Notes: generated by a model not told the origin, from the letters alone. Positions 1 through 11,250 are shown, numbered from the stretch's first letter. The stretch is DNA of 25,000 bases from Steinernema hermaphroditum (GCA_030435675.1 JAUCMV010000039.1:1-25000); one strand, 5' to 3'. A program made the numbers and translations.

Positions 1-532
1 TCGAGCCCCCAACCTCGATGCCCTACCTTCGAAGCGTCGAGTCCCCAACCTCGATACCCTTCGTCCGAAGCGTCAGCTCTTCAGACAGGGAATCTGTCTA
101 TATGTCTCGATGCCCTACCTCCGATGCGTCGAGTCCCCAACCTCGACACCCTTCGTCCGAAGCGTCAGCTCTTCAGACAGGGAATCTGTCTATATGTCTC
201 GATGCCCTACCTCCGAAGCGTCGAGTCCCCAACCTCGATGCCCTCCTTCGAAGCGTCGAGTCCCCAACCGTCGATACCCGTCGTCGAAGCGTCAGCTCTT
301 CAGACAGGGAATCTGTCTATATGTCTCGATGCCCTCTTTCCGAAGCGCCTCGAGTCCCCAACCTCGACACCCTTCGTCCGAAGCGTCAGCTCTTCAGACA
401 GGGAATCTGTCTATATGTCTCGATGCCCTACCTCCGAAGCGTCGAGTCCCCAACCTCGATGCCCTTCGTCCGAAGCGTCAGCTCTTCAGACAGGGAATCT
501 GTCTATATGTCTCGATGCCCTACCTCCGATGC

Positions 533-552
533 GTCGAGTCCCCAACCTCGAC
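533..552 (+). repeat. Dyad 1 of the satellite unit (exemplar)
   Basis: GTCGAG and CTCGAC form 6-bp perfect arms around the 8-nt loop TCCCCAAC. The dyad spans the A/B block junction. In units with CTCGATAC the last pair becomes G-T. In units with CCTCGAGTCG the arm shortens to 5 bp. Any function is unknown. Confidence 0.8.
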
Positions 553-570
553 ACGCTTCGTCCGAAGCGT
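553..570 (+). repeat. Dyad 2 of the satellite unit (exemplar)
   Basis: ACGCTTCG and CGAAGCGT are perfect 8-bp arms separated by TC. As RNA this would be a 7-bp stem with a GUCC tetraloop. It starts on the base after dyad 1 ends, so the two stems could stack. It is perfect only in units carrying ACGCTTCG. Units with ACCCTTCG or ACGATTCG have one mismatch in the arm. Confidence 0.8.
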
Positions 571-579
571 CAGCTATTC

Positions 580-596
580 AGACAGGGAATCTGTCT
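580..596 (+). repeat. Dyad 3 of the satellite unit (exemplar)
   Basis: AGACAG and CTGTCT are 6-bp arms around GGAAT. The dyad crosses the B/C junction and is the most conserved stretch of the unit. Variants with AGACACGG or AGACACGA lose the innermost pair and occur mainly between about 6.5 and 19.5 kb. The non-satellite spacer splits a unit at the loop of this dyad. Confidence 0.8.
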
Positions 597-1008
597 ATAT
601 GTCTCGATGCCCTACCTCCGATGCGTCGAGTCCCCAACCTCGATGCCCTACTCTTCGAAGCATCGAGTCCCCAACCTCGACACGCTTCGTCCGAAGCGTC
701 AGCTCTTCAGACAGGGAATCTGTCTATATGTCTCGATGCCCTACCTCCGATGCGTCGAGTCCCCAACCTCGATACCCTTCGTCCGAAGCGTCAGCTCTTC
801 AGACAGGGAATCTGTCTATATGTCTCGATGCCCTACCTTCGAAGCGTCGAGTCCCCAACCTCGATACCCTTCGTCCGAAGCGTCAGCTCTTCAGACAGGG
901 AATCTGTCTATATGTCTCGATGCCCTACCTCCGATGCGTCGAGTCCCCAACCTCGACACGCTTCGTCCGAAGCGTCAGCTATTCAGACAGGGAATCTGTC
1001 TATATGTC

Positions 1009-1136
1009 TCGATGCCCTACCTCCGATGCGTCGAGCCCCCAACCTCGATGCCCTACCTTCGAAGCGTCGAGTCCCCAACCTCCACACCCTTCGTCCGAAG
1101 CGTCAGCTCTTCAGACAGGGAATCTGTCTATATGTC
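1009..1136 (+). repeat. Exemplar 128-bp satellite unit (A-A-B-C)
   Basis: This is the commonest long unit: two A blocks followed by B and C. The first A carries CCTCCGATGCG and the second carries CCTTCGAAGCG, which contains the palindrome CTTCGAAG. The two A types tend to hold this order throughout the window. The length equals 92 plus 36, so the extra material is exactly one A block. Confidence 0.93.
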
Positions 1137-1449
1137 TCGATGCCCTACCTCCGATGCGTCGAGTCCCCAACCTCGACACGCTTCGTCCGAAGCGTCAGCT
1201 ATTCAGACAGGGAATCTGTCTATATGTCTCGATGCCCTACCTTCGAAGCGTCGAGTCCCCAACCTCGATATGCCCTTCGTCCGAAGCGTCAGCTCTTCAG
1301 ACAGGGAATCTGTCTATATGTCTCGATGCCCTACCTCCGATGCCTCGAGTCGCCAACCTCCACACGCTTCGTCCGAAGCGTCAGCTATTCAGACAGGGAA
1401 TCTGTCTATATGTCTCGATGCCCTACCTCCGATGCGTCGAGTCCCCAAC

Positions 1450-1487
1450 TACCCTTTTAAGATATTTTAAAAAGGAAATTTTTTTTT
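1450..1487. repeat. 38-bp AT-rich insertion between two A blocks
   Basis: A normal A block ends at GTCCCCAAC (1449) and the next begins with CTCGATGCC at 1488, so exactly 38 bp are added at a block junction with no loss of satellite sequence. The insert contains an inverted repeat, CCTTTTAA (1453-1460) against TTAAAAAGG (1467-1475) with one bulged A, followed by a T9 run at 1479-1487. Its composition is wholly unlike the 55% GC satellite. It also supplies two of the very few + strand stops of the array (TAA at 1458-1460 and 1468-1470). Its origin is unknown; a small element remnant or filler DNA at a repaired break are possible. Confidence 0.75.
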
Positions 1488-1673
1488 CTCGATGCCCTAC
1501 CTTCGAAGCGTCGAGTCCCCAACCTCGATACCCTTCGTCCGAAGCGTCAGCTCTTCAGACAGGGAATCTGTCTATATGTCTCGATGCCCTACCTCCGATG
1601 CGTCGAGTCGCCAACCTCGACACGCTTCGTCCGAAGCGTCAGCTATTCAGACAGGGAATCTGTCTATATGTCT

Positions 1674-1690
1674 CGATGCCCACCCCCCCC
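1674..1690 (+). repeat. Truncated A block ending in a C8 run
   Basis: A unit starts CGATGCC, is cut after a few bases, passes into CA plus eight C, and a new unit starts with TCGATGCC. This is an internal A-block truncation with homopolymer expansion. A sequencing or assembly artefact at the C run cannot be excluded. Confidence 0.6.
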
Positions 1691-3635
1691 TCGATGCCCT
1701 ACCTCCGAAGCGTCGAGTCCCCAACCTCGACACGCTTCGTCCGAAGCGTCAGCTATTCAGACAGGGAATCTGTCTATATGTCTCGATGCCCTCCCTCTTC
1801 GATGCGTCGAGTCCCCAACCTCGACACGCTTCGTCCGAAGCGTCAGCTATTCAGACAGGGAATCTGTCTATATGTCTCGATGCCCTACCTCCGAAGCCTC
1901 GAGTCCCCAACCTCGATGCACCGCTTCGTCCGAAGCGTCAGCTCTTCAGACAGGGAATCTGTCTATATGTCTCGATGCCCTACCTCCGATGCGTCGAGTC
2001 CCCAACCTCGACACGCTTCGTCCGAAGCGTCAGCTATTCAGACAGGGAATCTGTCTATATGTCTCGATGCCCTACCTCCGATGCGTCGAGTCCCCAACCT
2101 CGATGCCCTACCTTCGAAGCGTCGAGTCCCCAACCTCGATACCCTTCGTCCGAAGCGTCAGCTATTCAGACAGGGAATCTGTCTATATGTCTCGATGCCC
2201 TACCTCCGATGCCTCGAGTCCCCAACCTCGACACGCTTCGTCCGAAGCGTCAGCTATTCAGACAGGGAATCTGTCTATATGTCTCGATGCCCTACCTTCG
2301 AAGCGTCGAGTCCCCAACCTCGATACGCTTCGTCCGAAGCGTCAGCTCTTCAGACAGGGAATCTGTCTATATGTCTCGATGCCCTACCTCCGATGCGTCG
2401 AGTCGCCAACCTCGACACGCTTCGTCCGAAGCGTCAGCTATTCAGACAGGGAATCTGTCTATATGTCTCGATGCCCTCGATGCCCTACCTCCGAAGCGTC
2501 GAGTCCCCAACCTCGATACGCTTCGTCCGAAGCGTCAGCTCTTCAGACAGGGAATCTGTCTATATGTCTCGATGCCCTACCTCCGATGCGTCGAGCCCCC
2601 AACCTCGATGCCCTACCTTCGAAGCGTCGAGTCCCCAACCTCGATACGCTTCGTCCGAAGCGTCAGCTCTTCAGACAGGGAATCTGTCTATATGTCTCGA
2701 TGCCCTACCTCCGATGCGTCGAGTCGCCAACCTCGACACGCTTCGTCCGAAGCGTCAGCTATTCAGACAGGGAATCTGTCTATATGTCTCGATGCCCTAC
2801 CTCCGATGCGTCGAGTCGCCAACCTCGATACGCTTCGTCCGAAGCGTCAGCTCTTCAGACAGGGAATCTGTCTATATGTCTCGATGCCCTACCTCCGATG
2901 CGTCGAGCCCCCAACCTCGACACGCTTCGTCCGAAGCGTCAGCTATTCAGACAGGGAATCTGTCTATATGTCTCGATGCCCTACCTCCGATAGCGTCGAG
3001 CCCCCAACCTCGATGCCCTACCTTCGAAGCGTCGAGTCCCCAACCTCGATACCCTTCGTCCGAAGCGTCAGCTCTTCAGACAGGGAATCTGTCTATATGT
3101 CTCGATGCCCTACCTCCGATGCGTCGAGTCCCCAACCTCGACACGCTTCGTCCGAAGCGTCAGCTATTCAGACAGGGAATCTGTCTATATGTCTCGATGC
3201 CCTACCTCCGATGCGTCGAGTCGCCAACCTCGATGCCCTACCTTCGAAGCGTCGAGTCCCCAACCTCGATACCCTTCGTCCGAAGCGTCAGCTCTTCAGA
3301 CAGGGAATCTGTCTATATGTCTCGATGCCCTACCTCCGATGCGTCGAGTCGCCAACCTCGATGCACGCTTCGTCCGAAGCGTCAGCTATTCAGACAGGGA
3401 ATCTGTCTATATGTCTCGATGCCCTACCTCCGATGCGTCGAGTCCCCAACCTCGACACGCTTCGTCCGAAGCGTCAGCTATTCAGACAGGGAATCTGTCT
3501 ATATGTCTCGATGCCCTACCTCCGATGCGTCGAGTCGCCAACCTCGACACGCTTCGTCCGAAGCGTCAGCTATTCAGACAGGGAATCTGTCTATATGTCT
3601 CGATGCCCTACCTCCGATGCGTCGAGTCCCCAACC

Positions 3636-3691
3636 TCGATGCCCTTCCTTCGAAGCGTCAGCTTTCAGAACGGATCTTCGCGTCCCCAACC
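3636..3691 (+). repeat. Chimeric A/B block
   Basis: The block starts as an A block (TCGATGCCC, CCTTCGAAGCGTC), continues as the end of a B block (AGCTTTCAGA, one base short), passes through the private sequence ACGGATCTTCG and returns to the A-block tail CGTCCCCAAC. The C block is missing here. This looks like a recombination scar between related blocks. Confidence 0.65.
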
Positions 3692-5285
3692 TCGATACGC
3701 TTCGTCCGAAGCGTCAGCTCTTCAGACAGGGAATCTGTCTATATGTCTCGATGCCCTACCTTCGAAGCGTCGAGTCCCCAACCTCGACACGATTCGTCCG
3801 AAGCGTCAGCTCTTCAGACAGGGAATCTGTCTATATGTCTCGATGCCCTACCTCCGATGCGTCGAGTCGCCAACCTCGACACGCTTCGTCCGAAGCGTCA
3901 GCTATTCAGACAGGGAATCTGTCTATATGTCTCGATGCCCTACCTTCGAAGCGTCGAGTCCCCAACCTCGACACGCTTCGTCCGAAGCGTCAGCTCTTCA
4001 GACAGGGAATCTGTCTATATGTCTCGATGCCCTACCTCCGATGCGTCGAGTCCCCAACCTCGATACGCTTCGTCCGAAGCGTCAGCTCTTCAGACAGGGA
4101 ATCTGTCTATATGTCTCGATGCCCTACCTCCGATGCGTCGAGTCGCCAACCTCGACACGCTTCGTCCGAAGCGTCAGCTATTCAGACAGGGAATCTGTCT
4201 ATATGTCTCGATGCCCTACCTCCGATGCGTCGAGCCCCCAACCTCGATGCCCTACCTTCGAAGCGTCGAGTCCCCAACCTCGATACCCTTCGTCCGAAGC
4301 GTCAGCTCTTCAGACAGGGAATCTGTCTATATGTCTCGATGCCCTACCTCCGATGCGTCGAGTCCCCAACCTCGACACGCTTCGTCCGAAGCGTCAGCTA
4401 TTCAGACAGGGAATCTGTCTATATGTCTCGATGCCCTACCTCCGATGCGTCGAGTCCCCAACCTCGATGCCCTACTCTTCGAAGCGTCGAGTCCCCAACC
4501 TCGACATCGACCCTTCGTCCGAAGCGTCAGCTCTTCAGACAGGGAATCTGTCTATATGTCTCGATGCCCTACCTCCGATGCCTCGAGTCGCCAACCTCGA
4601 CACGCTTCGTCCGAAGCGTCAGCTATTCAGACAGGGAATCTGTCTATATGTCTCGATGCCCTACCTCCGATGCGTCGAGTCCCCAACCTCGATGCCCTAC
4701 CTTCGAAGCGTCGAGTCCCCAACCTCGATACCCTTCGTCCGAAGCGTCAGCTCTTCAGACAGGGAATCTGTCTATATGTCTCGATGCCCTACCTTCGATG
4801 CGTCGAGTCCCCAACCTCGATACGCTTCGTCCGAAGCGTCAGCTATTCAGACAGGGAATCTGTCTATATGTCTCGATGCCCTACCTCCGATGCGTCGAGT
4901 CGCCAACCTCGACACGCTTCGTCCGAAGCGTCAGCTATTCAGACAGGGAATCTGTCTATATGTCTCGATGCCCTACCTCCGAAGCGTCGATGCCTCGAGT
5001 CCCCAACCTCGACACGCTTCGTCCGAAGCGTCAGCTATTCAGACAGGGAATCTGTCTATATGTCTCGATGCCCTACCTCCGATGCGTCGAGCCCCCAACC
5101 TCGAAACGCTTCGTCCGAAGCGTCAGCTCTTCAGACAGGGAATCTGTCTATATGTCTCGATGCCCTACCTCCGATGCCGTCGAGTCGTCCCCAACCTCGA
5201 CACGCTTCGTCCGAAGCGTCAGCTATTCAGACAGGGAATCTGTCTATATGTCTCGATGCCCTACCTCCGATGCGTCGAGTCCCCA

Positions 5286-5298
5286 TCCCTCCACCCCC
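5286..5298 (+). repeat. 13-bp pyrimidine insertion in an A block
   Basis: TCCCTCCACCCCC lies between GTCCCCA and ACCTCG, where regular units have no extra bases. Flanking satellite sequence is intact on both sides. Confidence 0.6.
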
Positions 5299-8200
5299 AC
5301 CTCGATGCCCTTCGTCCGAAGCGTCAGCTATTCAGACAGGGAATCTGTCTATATGTCTCGATGCCCTACCTTCGAAGCGTCGAGTCCCCAACCTCGATAC
5401 GCTTCGTCCGAAGCGTCAGCTATTCAGACAGGGAATCTGTCTATATGTCTCGATGCCCTACCTCCGATACGTCGAGTCCCCAACCTCGATACGCTTCGTC
5501 CGAAGCGTCAGCTATTCAGACAGGGAATCTGTCTATATGTCTCGATGCCCTACCTCCGATGCGTCGAGTCCCCAACCTCGACACGCTTCGTCCGAAGCGT
5601 CAGCTATTCAGACAGGGAATCTGTCTATATGTCTCGATGCCCTACCTCCGATGCGTCGAGCCCCCAACCTCGACACGATTCGTCCGAAGCGTCAGCTATT
5701 CAGACAGGGAATCTGTCTATATGTCTCGATGCCCTACCTCCGATGCGTCGAGTCCCCAACCTCGATACCCTTCGTCCGAAGCGTCAGCTCTTCAGACAGG
5801 GAATCTGTCTATATGTCTCGATGCCCTACCTTCGAAGCGTCGAGTCCCCAACCTCGATACGCTTCGTCCGAAGCGTCAGCTCTTCAGACAGGGAATCTGT
5901 CTATATGTCTCGATGCCCTACCTCCGATGCCTCGAGTCGCCAACCTCGACACGCTTCGTCCGAAGCGTCAGCTATTCAGACAGGGAATCTGTCTATATGT
6001 CTCGATGCCCTACCTCCGATGTGTCGAGCCCCCAACCTCGATGCCCTACCTTCGAAGCGTCGAGTCCCGAACCTCGATACGATTCGTCCGAAGCGTCAGC
6101 TATTCAGACAGGGAATCTGTCTATATGTCTCGATGCCCTACCTCCGATGCGTCGAGTCGCCAACCTCGACACGCTTCGTCCGAAGCGTCAGCTATTCAGA
6201 CAGGGAATCTGTCTATATGTCTCGATGCCCTACCTCCGATGCCTCGAGTCGCCAACCTCGACACGCTTCGTCCGAAGCGTCAGCTATTCAGACAGGGAAT
6301 CTGTCTATATGTCTCGATGCCCTACCTCCGATGTGTCGAGCCCCCAACCTCGATGCCCTACCTTCGAAGCGTCGAGTCCCGAACCTCGACACGATTCGTC
6401 CGAAGCGTCAGCTATTCAGACAGGGAATCTGTCTATATGTCTCGATGCCCTACTTTCGAAGCGTCGAGTCCCCAACCTCGACACGATTCGTCCGAAGCGT
6501 CAGCTATTCAGACACGAAATCTGTCTATATGTCTCGATGCCCTACCTCCGATGCCTCGAGTCGCCAACCTCCACACGCTTCGTCCGAAGCGTCAGCTATT
6601 CAGACAGGGAATCTGTCTATATGTCTCGATGCCCTTCCTCCGAAGCGTCGAGTCCCCAACCTCGATGCCCTTCGTCCGAAGCGTCAGCTCTTCAGACAGG
6701 GAATCTGTCTATATGTCTCGATGCCCTACCTCCGATGCGTCGAGTCCCCAACCTCGATGCCCTACTTTCGAAGCGTCGAGTCCCCAACCTCGATACGCTT
6801 CGTCCGAAGCGTCAGCTCTTCAGACAGGGAATCTGTCTATATGTCTCGATGCCCTACCTTCGAAGCGTCGAGTCCCCAACCTCGATGCGCTTCGTCCGAA
6901 GCGTCAGCTCTTCAGACAGGGAATCTGTCTATATGTCTCGATGCCCTACCTCCGATGCCTCGAGTCGCCAACCTCGACACGCTTCGTCCGAAGCGTCAGC
7001 TATTCAGACAGGGAATCTGTCTATATGTCTCGATGCCCTACCTCCGATGCGTCGAGTCGCCAACCTCGATACGCTTCGTCCGAAGCGTCAGCTATTCAGA
7101 CAGGGAATCTGTCTATATGTCTCGATGCCCTACCTTCGAAGCGTCGAGTCCCCAACCTCGATGCCCTACCTTCGAAGCGTCGAGTCCCCAACCTCGATAC
7201 CCTTCGTCCGAAGCGTCAGCTCTTCAGACAGGGAATCTGTCTATATGTCTCGATGCCCTTCCTCCGAAGCGTCGAGTCCCCAACCTCGATGCCCTACCTT
7301 CGAAGCGTCGAGTCCCCAACCTCGATACCCTTCGTCCGAAGCGTCAGCTCTTCAGACAGGGAATCTGTCTATATGTCTCGATGCCCTACCTCCGATGCCT
7401 CGAGTCGCCAACCTCGACACGCTTCGTCCGAAGCGTCAGCTATTCAGACAGGGAATCTGTCTATATGTCTCGATGCCCTACCTTCGAAGCGTCGAGTCCC
7501 CAACCTCGATGCCCTACCTTCGAAGCGTCGAGTCCCCAACCTCGATGCCCTTCGTCCGAAGCGTCAGCTCTTCAGACAGGGAATCTGTCTATATGTCTCG
7601 ATGCCCTACCTCCGATGCGTCGAGTCGCCAACCTCCACACGCTTCGTCCGAAGCGTCAGCTATTCAGACAGGGAATCTGTCTATATGTCTCGATGCCCTT
7701 CCTCCGAAGCGTCGAGTCCCCAACCTCGATACGCTTCGTCCGAAGCGTCAGCTCTTCAGACAGGGAATCTGTCTATATGTCTCGATGCCCTACCTTCGAA
7801 GCGTCGAGTCCCCAACCTCGATACGCTTCGTCCGAAGCGTCAGCTCTTCAGACAGGGAATCTGTCTATATGTCTCGATGCCCTACCTTCGAAGCGTCGAG
7901 TCCCCAACCTCGATGCGCTTCGTCCGAAGCGTCAGCTCTTCAGACAGGGAATCTGTCTATATGTCTCGATGCCCTACCTCCGATGCCTCGAGTCGCCAAC
8001 CTCGACACGCTTCGTCCGAAGCGTCAGCTATTCAGACAGGGAATCTGTCTATATGTCTCGATGCCCTACCTCCGATGCGTCGAGTCGCCAACCTCGACAC
8101 GCTTCGTCCGAAGCGTCAGCTATTCAGACAGGGAATCTGTCTATATGTCTCGATGCCCTTCCTCCGAAGCGTCGAGTCCCCAACCTCGACACGCTTCGTC

Positions 8201-9177
8201 CGAAGCGTCAGCTATTCAGACAGGGAATCTGTCTATATGTCTCGATGCCCTACCTCCGATGCGTCGAGTCCCCAACCTCGATGCGCTTCGTCCGAAGCGT
8301 CAGCTATTCAGACAGGGAATCTGTCTATATGTCTCGATGCCCTACCTCCGATGCCTCGAGTCCCCAACCTCGACACGCTTCGTCCGAAGCGTCAGCTATT
8401 CAGACAGGGAATCTGTCTATATGTCTCGATGCCCTACCTCCGATGCGTCGAGTCCCCAACCTCGATGCCCTACTTTCGAAGCGTCGAGTCCCCAACCTCG
8501 ATACCCTTCGTCCGAAGCGTCAGCTCTTCAGACAGGGAATCTGTCTATATGTCTCGATGCCCTACCTTCGAAGCGTCGAGTCCCCAACCTCGATGCCCTT
8601 CGTCCGAAGCGTCAGCTCTTCAGACAGGGAATCTGTCTATATGTCTCGATGCCCTACCTCCGATGCCTCGAGTCGCCAACCTCCACACGCTTCGTCCGAA
8701 GCGTCAGCTATTCAGACAGGGAATCTGTCTATATGTCTCGATGCCCTACCTCCGATGTGTCGAGTCCCCAACCTCGATGCCCTACCTTCGAAGCGTCGAG
8801 TCCCGAACCTCGACACGATTCGTCCGAAGCGTCAGCTATTCAGACAGGGAATCTGTCTATATGTCTCGATGCCCTACCTCCGATGCCTCGAGTCGCCAAC
8901 CTCCACACGCTTCGTCCGAAGCGTCAGCTATTCAGACAGGGAATCTGTCTATATGTCTCGATGCCCTACCTCCGATGCGTCGAGTCGCCAACCTCCACAC
9001 GCTTCGTCCGAAGCGTCAGCTATTCAGACAGGGAATCTGTCTATATGTCTCGATGCCCTACCTCCGATGCGTCGAGCCCCCAACCTCGATGCCCTACCTT
9101 CGAAGCGTCGAGTCCCGAACCTCGACACGATTCGTCCGAAGCGTCAGCTATTCAGACAGGGAATCTGTCTATATGTC

Positions 9178-9377
9178 TCGATGCCCTTCCTCCGAAGCGT
9201 CGAGCCCCCAACCTCGATGCCCTACCTTCGAAGCGTCGAGTCCCCAACCTCGATGCCCTTCCTCCGAAGCGTCGAGCCCCCAACCTCGATGCCCTACCTC
9301 CGATGCGTCGAGTCCCCAACCTCGACACGATTCGTCCGAAGCGTCAGCTCTTCAGACAGGGAATCTGTCTATATGTC
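9178..9377 (+). repeat. 200-bp unit with four A blocks
   Basis: Four consecutive A blocks alternate in type (CTCCGAAGCG, CTTCGAAGCG, CTCCGAAGCG, CTCCGATGCG) before one B and one C block. The length is 92 plus three times 36. It shows that A is an independently amplifying sub-repeat. Confidence 0.85.
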
Positions 9378-10201
9378 TCGATGCCCTACCTCCGATGCCT
9401 CGAGTCGCCAACCTCGACACGCTTCGTCCGAAGCGTCAGCTATTCAGACAGGGAATCTGTCTATATGTCTCGATGCCCTTCCTCCGAAGCGTCGAGTCCC
9501 CAACCTCGATGCCCTACTTTCGAAGCGTCGAGTCCCCAACCTCGATACCGCTTCGTCCGAAGCGTCAGCTATTCAGACAGGGAATCTGTCTATATGTCTC
9601 GATGCCCTTCCTCCGAAGCGTCGAGCCCCCAACCTCGATGCCCTACTTTCGAAGCGTCGAGTCCCCAACCTCGATACCCTTCGTCCGAAGCGTCAGCTAT
9701 TCAGACAGGGAATCTGTCTATATGTCTCGATGCCCTACCTCCGAAGCGTCGAGTCCCCAACCTCGATGCCCTACCTTCGAAGCGTCGAGTCCCCAACGTC
9801 GATGCCCTTCGTCCGAAGCGTCAGCTCTTCAGACAGGGAATCTGTCTATATGTCTCGATGCCCTACCTCCGATGCCTCGAGTCGCCAACCTCGACACGCT
9901 TCGTCCGAAGCGTCAGCTATTCAGACAGGGAATCTGTCTATATGTCTCGATGCCCTACCTCCGATGCGTCGAGTCCCCAACCTCGATGCCCTACCTTCGA
10001 AGCGTCGAGTCCCCAACCTCGACACGATTCGTCCGAAGCGTCAGCTATTCAGACACGGAATCTGTCTATATGTCTCGATGCCCTACCTCCGATGCCTCGA
10101 GTCGCCAACCTCGACACGCTTCGTCCGAAGCGTCAGCTATTCAGACAGGGAATCTGTCTATATGTCTCGATGCCCTTCCTCCGAAGCGTCGAGTCCCCAA
10201 C

Positions 10202-10899
10202 CTCGATGCCCTACTTTCGAAGCGTCGAGTCCCCAACCTCGATACCCTTCGTCCGAAGCGTCAGCTATTCAGACAGGGAATCTGTCTATATGTCTCGATG
10301 CCCTACCTTCGAAGCGTCGAGTCCCCAACCTCGATACCCTTCGTCCGAAGCGTCAGCTGTTCAGACAGGGAATCTGTCTATATGTCTCGATGCCCTACCT
10401 TCGAAGCGTCGAGTCCCCAACCTCGATGCCCTTCGTCCGAAGCGTCAGCTCTTCAGACAGGGAATCTGTCTATATGTCTCGATGCCCTACCTCCGAAGCG
10501 TCGAGCCCCCAACCTCGATGCCCTACTTTCGAAGCGTCGAGTCCCCAACCTCGATGCCCTTCGTCCGAAGCGTCAGCTCTTCAGACACGGAATCTGTCTA
10601 TATGTCTCGATGCCCTACCTCCGATGCCTCGAGTCGCCAACCTCGATACCCTTCGTCCGAAGCGTCAGCTCTTCAGACAGGGAATCTGTCTATATGTCTC
10701 GATGCCCTACCTCCGAAGCGTCGAGCCCCCAACCTCGATGCCCTACCTTCGAAGCGTCGAGTCCCGAACCTCGACACGATTCGTCCGAAGCGTTAGCTAT
10801 TCAGACAGGGAATCTGTCTATTTGTCTCGATGCCCTACCTCCGTTGCCTCGAGTCGCCAACCTCCACACGCTTCGTCCGAAGCGTCAGCTCTTCAGACA
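10202..10899 (+). repeat. Copy 1 of a 698-bp duplication (end of left arm)
   Basis: This stretch aligns without gaps to 14391-15088 at a constant offset of 4189 bp. By eye there are six mismatches. Three rare variants are shared at identical spacing: AGCTGTTCAG near 10358, CGTTAGCTATT at 10791, and the pair CTATTTGTC with CCGTTGCC just after it. The match stops at 10899, five bases before the satellite gives way to the spacer. Confidence 0.9.
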
Positions 10900-10914
10900 G
10901 GGAACTAGCCGCTC

Positions 10915-10933
10915 AGGCCGCCTACGGCGGCCT
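10915..10933. repeat. GC-rich inverted repeat at the array boundary
   Basis: AGGCCGCC and GGCGGCCT are perfect 8-bp arms around TAC, 11 bases inside the spacer. It could form a stable hairpin in DNA or RNA. No T run follows, so a bacterial-type terminator is not supported. Confidence 0.75.
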
Positions 10934-11229
10934 TCACGTCTAGGTTGCTTCATGCTTAATGCTTTTGCTTTTTCCCCATGCGAAATGCTCAATGCTTTAT
11001 GCTTCCTGTCTGATCTGACCCTGCTGTCTGAAACTGAACCTGTCTATGTCTACGCTCACCGCTTCATTCCACCCATCCTCAAATCATGCTCAGACTCTTT
11101 TCATGCATGTGCAAAGATTCACAGATCCCTATATGTTGCGCAGATGATTTCCCTCCCCCTGAGAGCAGAGCTCATCCCTTTCCCGGACCATGCCTCTATG
11201 CCCAGGCAAATCTTATTCTTCGTTCATGA

Positions 11230-11250
11230 TCATCCCATTCCCGTTCATGC
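11230..11250 (+). repeat. 21-bp direct repeat, copy 1
   Basis: The sequence starting TCATCCCATTCCC and ending GTTCATGC is repeated perfectly 96 bp downstream. The surrounding bases differ. Confidence 0.85.

Larger units (their letters stand above)
512..603 (+). repeat. Exemplar 92-bp satellite monomer (A-B-C)
   Basis: This is a representative short unit. Block A (512-547) starts TCGATGCCC and ends CCCCAACC. Block B (548-583) starts TCGACACGC and ends TTCAGAC. Block C (584-603) is AGGGAATCTGTCTATATGTC. Aligning the A form that carries CCGAAGCG with the B form that carries TACCC gives 26 identical positions of 36, with 21 of the first 24 matching, so B looks like a diverged duplicate of A. Hand counts for this monomer are 51 G+C of 92 and nine CpG. 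The + strand is cytosine-rich (31 C against 20 G). Confidence 0.95.
1..10904 (+). repeat. Satellite array, left arm (92/128-bp modular units)
   Basis: This is a head-to-tail tandem array with every unit in the same orientation; it begins in mid-unit, so it extends beyond the window. The basic monomer is 92 bp, for example the AATCTGTC motif recurs at 91 and 183. Many units are 128 bp because of one extra 36-bp A block. Copies differ by a limited set of shared substitutions (CCGATGCG, CCGAAGCG or CCGATGCC in the A block; TACCC, TACGC, CACGC or CACGATT in the B block; CTCTTC or CTATTC near the B end). The same variants recurring in many copies indicate homogenisation rather than independent decay. 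The arm ends abruptly after GACAGGGAA at 10904. The + strand lacks stops in nearly all units, giving spurious long open frames. The family is not one I recognise. Function is unknown; a structural satellite is the default reading. Confidence 0.97.

Noticed and set aside
584..603. TATATG in every C block as a promoter element
   Set aside because: A six-base AT-rich word in a repeat is not evidence of a promoter. No other core element or transcript evidence is available.
1450..1490. Intrinsic terminator (AT-rich dyad followed by T9)
   Set aside because: The stem is almost wholly A-T, the T run is separated from it by GAAA-type sequence, and no gene lies upstream.
1..10904. CRISPR array
   Set aside because: There are no unique spacers. 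The sequence between any conserved words is itself conserved, and repeat length varies in 36-bp steps.
10915..10940. Intrinsic terminator at the GC-rich hairpin
   Set aside because: No T run follows the stem and there is no gene upstream.
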